From Petrosia ficiformis (taxonomy: Eukaryota > Porifera > Demospongiae > Haplosclerida > Petrosiidae), in assembly GCA_947044365.1 (NCBI GenBank), contig OX345638.1, positions 2,300,701 to 2,364,700 on the forward strand: DNA of 64,000 nt, given 5' to 3'. Under the pieces are notes generated by a model. It had not been told where the DNA came from. It did no database searches and worked only from the letters and a program-made list of their open reading frames with translations. The translations under genes and the position numbers were made by a program. Below, in pieces: positions 61,101 through 64,000 of this stretch; the stretch's first letter is position 1; each line of letters starts with the position of its first letter.

Positions 61101-63775
61101 CATTCTTCGATCCACATCTAACAATCATTTATGAATTTAATCATCAGATTTATCCATCTGTCATACATCCATTCTACCATTCATCCACTCATCCATTCAA
61201 CCAATACATTTCCAATCATCCATTTATCCATCATGCATCCATTCTACCATTCATCCACTCATCCATTCAACCAATACATTTCCAATCATCCATTTATCCA
61301 TCATGCATCCATTCTACCATTCATCCACTCATCCATTCAACCAATACATTTCCAATCATCCATTTATCCATCATGCATCCATTCTACCATTCATCTACTC
61401 ATCCATTCAACCAATACATTTCCAATCATCCATTTATCCATCATGCATCCATTCTACCATTCATCTACTCATCTATTCAACCAATACATTTCCAATCATC
61501 CATTTATTCATCATGCATCCATTCTACCATTCATCTACTCATCCATTCAACCAATACATTTCCAATCATCCATTTATCCATCATGCATCCATTCTACCAT
61601 TCATCCACTCATCCATTCAACCAATACATTTCCAATCATCCATTCATCCATCATGCATCCATTCATCCAACCCAAACATTCAACCAATCATTTATCTATT
61701 ACTATATGGAATTACTCAAATTAGTTTGGTTGACAACTTCAATGAGTATGGTCACTGGACCGCTGGAGATATTCATGTTTACTCTCTGAGTGACTTCATG
61801 TTGGTAAGTCAGGAACCAGTCTATTAGCATGTGAGACTTTACAATACTTATAAATATGAACAAGACCCTTTATATCAACAAGACCCTTTATATAAACAAG
61901 ACCTTCATATGAACAAGACCCTTCATATAAACAAGACCCTTTATATGAACAAGACCCTTTATATAAACAAGACCCTTCATATAAACAAGGGATCCTATTT
62001 ATTGTTGGGTTCCTATTTAAATAGGTTTCCTTTATTATGTACATGTACCTTTCATGTGGAAGCCATGTTTAATTAGATATTGGAACAAATTAGTTACCAG
62101 GCCCTTTTAGTGATCATGAGACCTTTTAATGAGGTTTAATGTTTCTTGACCTTTCAGGTGAGAAGTGGATATTTATCAAGAGAATTGAAATTGTTAGTGT
62201 CTGAAGCTGAGAAACATATCAAAACATGTCCTGTAAGTATGAGTAGTATGTACATGTACATGTACATGTATACATGTATACATTGTAGTGTGTTTGTAAT
62301 GTATATGTAGTGTATGTGTACATGTATACAATACAAGTGTACTGTATATGTACTTGTACATGTACATAGTGTACTGTATATTTACAAGAGTGGCTGTTTT
62401 AATATTTCTAAGCCCATTGTGACTGTATGTTACAAGCCATTGTGGCTACTTGTTTGTTGTGTTTGTTTGTTATTCGTTTCTACACCTTTTGCTAGCACAT
62501 GAATTTTCATTTACTGTACATGTACATGGTGTACTACATATGTATATGTACTGTATATCTACTGTATATGTACATGTACATTTATACAGTATGTACATGA
62601 ACACAGTTTACTGTATGCGTACATGTACTGTATATGTACATGTACTGTATATATACATGTATACAGTGTACTGTATACATGTATGTACATGGATATATAC
62701 ATGTATGTTTGACATTTTGATAATGAAAGATAGTGTAAGATTATTTGTGGTTCATTCACTATGATTCTTAGTTACCATACCATTTATGGACATCTACATA
62801 CACATACCTCACAGGTTTGTCAAGGAAAAGGATTTGTGTGCGAGTTTTGTCAGAACGAAGATGATATTATCTTCCCTTTCCAATTAACTAAAATTAGTCA
62901 GTGTCCTGGTAAGTATCATAACTATCACATTTATTATAATTATACCTAAAATGAATATGCATCCTTTGATGTGATGAGGTGTGTAAATGACGAATACACC
63001 TGGTATCACATGACATTCCGAGGTAGATAATTGAATATTAGATACCTGGCGTCATGCAACATGAGGTATACAATTTTGTGTTATTGACCTAGCCACAACA
63101 AGGCAAAAAGGAGGGTTTAGTTGTGATATTGTATGGAATTACCGACACAGCAAAAGAAATAACAATTTTAAATACATCAACTATTGAAGCTCAGCAGAAG
63201 GTTATTATGATAACGTTCTGACACCTGCAGCATAATTTTCATTCTTCATGATCAGTAGTACTGTAGTATAGGAAGACAGCAAGGCGAGTATGAAGGCAAC
63301 GCCCACACTTTACTCACCTGTGTAACTTCCACATTTTAAACAGCACAGACTTTTAACTGACTTAGTTTCACAGAAGAGCTTTCAACAAAGCCATAAATAC
63401 CAAAATTATGCTTCGTTAGTTGCAGGAAAGCATCAAGGTGAGTGTTTCAGTGCTTCAGCCATAACCGTCACTTTCTTTACAATACACAAATTAGAAATTA
63501 CGCGAAGGAAAATCACATCCTTGTTTTGTGGGTTTCTTCTGCTTTGTCGAAAGAGTGTGGTTAGGTATAAGACAGTTATAGGTCTTAGGTCAGGATATTA
63601 GTTGTTTTAGAGTCCTCGCTTCGCTCCCCTCGACCTATAACCTATACTTATTCATCCGGTGTTCCATACTTCATCTATTTATTCTCCATTGTCTATTATT
63701 AGATTGTCATTGCTGTTTTCATAAAACATGTCATAACAATAATGAATGTCCACGGTGCGAAAGAATAAAGGAAAG
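49623..63775 (+). CDS. Rubicon/Pacer-family autophagy regulator, 3' end outside the window
   Basis: Exons in phase: 49623-50745, 53773-53891, 54512-54758, 55444-55598, 57044-57115, 57343-57422, 58037-58104, 58933-59050, 59311-59431, 60687-60748, 61725-61803, 62158-62232, 62815-62908, 63703-63775. The N-terminal 375 residues are disordered with an acidic Glu run; a helical stretch ([13 protein letters not shown]...) follows; then [18 protein letters not shown], a signature just before the Rubicon homology domain; then the domain: [105 protein letters not shown]. All zinc-ligand clusters are intact. Rubicon homology proteins bind Rab7 on late endosomes and control autophagosome maturation. No RUN domain is encoded in the window, so it is closer in layout to Pacer (RUBCNL). 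ATG 49623 is the first Met of exon 1. Confidence 0.88.
50775..51085. repeat. About 60-75-bp degenerate tandem repeat (TTAATGTCATAAGGTTAATA)
   Basis: Four to five units of TAGTTTAATGTCATAAGGTT plus ATGATTATACTGTAACTCAA. The same unit, with the same leading AATGACCTCAAAAA, forms an array in a second intron of this gene at 56418-56850, and one inverted unit sits within family B at 10630-10690. Confidence 0.88.
51212..51567. mobile_element. MITE family B, diverged copy
   Basis: TTTAGTTATAGTTAACTAAA blocks with partial ends AACATTAGG and AACAACACTAATGATTA; degraded relative to the 23099-23414 copy. Confidence 0.65.
51800..52445. repeat. 32-33-bp tandem repeat, about 19 copies
   Basis: Unit ATTCCATTTTACTATCCATT plus GGTGCAATACAT. 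It lies in the first intron of the Rubicon-like gene. Three frames are open because the unit lacks stops; not coding. Confidence 0.96.
52925..53275. repeat. 57-bp tandem repeat
   Basis: Unit containing ACAACACATCATGTAGACAC and ACTGATTACATGCATAGTGT, about five copies, in the same intron. Confidence 0.93.
53999..54346. mobile_element. MITE family E with about 55-bp inverted ends
   Basis: AGCCTCATACCCAGACTCTT at the left is matched by the complement of AAGAGCCTGGGTATGAGGCT at the right, and CTGGATTCAACTGTTTG by CAAACAGTTGAATCCAG. About 348 bp, non-coding, within the intron between the second and third exons of the Rubicon-like gene. A (CT)n tract follows at 54346-54420. Confidence 0.88.
54780..55030. 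repeat. Degenerate repeat of ATAAGCTCATGAGCTTA-like palindromes
   Basis: Seven to eight irregular units of about 28-35 bp with TAAGCTCATGAG and AATTGTATTA. The unit centre is self-complementary. Confidence 0.75.
55791..56018. mobile_element. MITE family H
   Basis: Ends GGCTGGTTCACAACATGA and the complement of TCATATTGTGAACCAGCC, about 228 bp. Related to the sequence at 29838-30065 in the CEP295-like gene. It is directly followed by a tRNA-like SINE candidate at 56040-56110. Confidence 0.82.
56040..56215 (+). mobile_element. Possible tRNA-derived SINE
   Basis: AGTGGCTCAGATGGTAAGAG resembles a tRNA A box (TGGCNNAGTGG) and GGAAGTCAATCCC about 33 bp on is a weak B box (GGTTCGAATCC). A non-tRNA tail follows to about 56215. 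No cloverleaf can be formed reliably, so it is not a working tRNA. Confidence 0.4.
56418..56850. repeat. Degenerate tandem repeat, second array of the 50775 family
   Basis: Six units of the TAGTTTAATGTCATAAGGTT type, preceded by the same AATGACCTCAAAAA leader. It lies in a different intron of the Rubicon-like gene. Confidence 0.88.
57545..57732. mobile_element. MITE family A, copy 2
   Basis: Same ends (TATGTCAATAAAATATCACC and complement of GTGACTTTATATTGACAT) and same interior as 8203-8407, with a few small deletions. Confidence 0.85.
58107..58285. repeat. (CTGT)n microsatellite
   Basis: CTGT/CTGC units beginning 3 bp after the donor of the zinc-cluster exon 58037-58104, so the intron starts GTGAGT and goes straight into the repeat. 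Confidence 0.95.
58672..58895. mobile_element. hAT-like MITE family C, copy 3
   Basis: CAGAGTTTTTGATAGG to CTTATCAAAAACACTG, flanked by CTTTAGAT and TTTTAGAT (7 of 8 identical). Confidence 0.88.
59128..59285. repeat. (ATCC)n / (ATTC)n microsatellite
   Basis: CATCCATC and CATTCATT units ending 25 bp before the acceptor at 59310, leaving a CT-rich polypyrimidine tract. Confidence 0.95.
59488..59635. mobile_element. MITE family I, copy 2
   Basis: CAGTGGTGTGGAAACAAC to GTTTCAACACC with interior CTAGTGAATGTCTGG. Diverged from 32461-32615. Confidence 0.6.
59799..59990. mobile_element. MITE family D, copy 2
   Basis: GGTAGAAGGCACAAGTTAAG at the left, with the same inner inverted blocks as 18397-18600. 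The right end is less well kept (TATTCTTTACGTGTGC). Confidence 0.8.
60100..60309. mobile_element. hAT-like MITE family C, copy 4
   Basis: Begins CAGAGTTTTTTTATATATAC and ends CTTATCAAAAACACTG. No matching flanks; the left part has been altered by an AT expansion. Confidence 0.75.
60870..61135. repeat. Irregular CATCCATT/CATTCATC-rich sequence
   Basis: Loose ATCC-type repeat leading into the regular 70-bp array that follows; intronic. Confidence 0.8.
61155..61660. repeat. 70-bp minisatellite, about 7 copies
   Basis: Unit with CATCATGCATCCATTCTACC, TCATCCACTCATCCATTCAA and CAATACATTTCCAATC. It ends 65 bp before the acceptor of the exon at 61725. All frames are open but low complexity. Confidence 0.96.
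61855..61990. repeat. 18-bp tandem repeat (AACAAGACCCTTTATATA)
   Basis: Seven to eight near-identical units directly after the exon ending at 61803; intronic. Confidence 0.95.
62909..63702. other. Last intron in the window, no recognised element
   Basis: About 790 bp between the two final zinc-binding exons. I see no repeat array or inverted ends here. Confidence 0.5.
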
Positions 63776-63799
63776 GTTAGATGATGTGTATACACATGA

Positions 63800-64000
63800 G
63801 ATGGATGGATGGATGGACAGATGGATGGACAGATGGACGGACAGATGGATGGATGGATGGATAGATGGATGGTTGAATGGATGGACAGATGGATGGATGG
63901 ATGGATGGATGAACAGACAAATGGTGGATGGATGGATGGATGGATGGACAGACAAATGGCAGATGGATGGGTAGATGGATAGATGGGCGGACAGACAGAT
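63800..64000. repeat. (GGAT)n microsatellite at window end
   Basis: GGATGGAT/GGACAGAT units continuing to the edge, starting 25 bp after the donor-like AAAG|GTTAGATG of the last exon seen. Confidence 0.95.

Overview
The window is eukaryotic: genes are split by introns (several only 55-75 bp), there is no operon structure, and AT-rich micro- and minisatellites dominate. It carries a DEATH/CARD-like/NACHT/LRR receptor preceded by a 2A ribosome-skipping motif, a CEP295-type centriole gene, a Rubicon-family gene and Calx-beta exons. Together these point to an early-branching animal, most likely a demosponge of the Amphimedon type. That assignment is inference from gene content, not from a database match.

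Layout. 1.6-3.6 kb: a small plus-strand gene with coiled coil, a 2A motif and a RING-like CPHC tail. 5.7-6.9 kb: minus-strand Calx-beta exons with frame breaks. 7.1-9.2 kb: repeats. 9.2-11.5 kb: a partial minus-strand copy of an unidentified gene. 11.5-13.4 kb: exon-like triplicate units broken by a hAT-like element. 13.4-17.6 kb: an intact NLR gene (minus) with an N-terminal 2A. 17.8-21.9 kb: a decayed glutathionyl-hydroquinone reductase gene whose second intron holds about 20 copies of an 89-bp minisatellite. 23.7-28.1 kb: a second, longer copy of the unidentified gene, head to head with the next gene across 127 bp. 28.2-41.7 kb: a 19-exon CEP295-like gene (plus) with many transposons in its introns. 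42.0-45.5 kb: two broken NLR copies (minus). 46.2-49.2 kb: a 1.5-kb tandem duplication, each half holding an intact 97-codon gene (minus). 49.6-63.8 kb and beyond: a Rubicon/Pacer-like autophagy gene (plus) that runs off the window. Splice phases were checked exon by exon for the main models and are consistent.

Function. There is no shared pathway. The two independent 2A motifs, each at the end of a phase-1 exon behind a hydrophobic run, are the most notable feature: translation would split these proteins, and in the NLR the leader looks like a signal or anchor segment, so two destinations for one receptor are possible. The rest is a record of duplication (NLRs, the unidentified gene with its promoter, the 97-codon gene) and of at least eight families of small terminal-inverted-repeat elements, several with visible target-site duplications.
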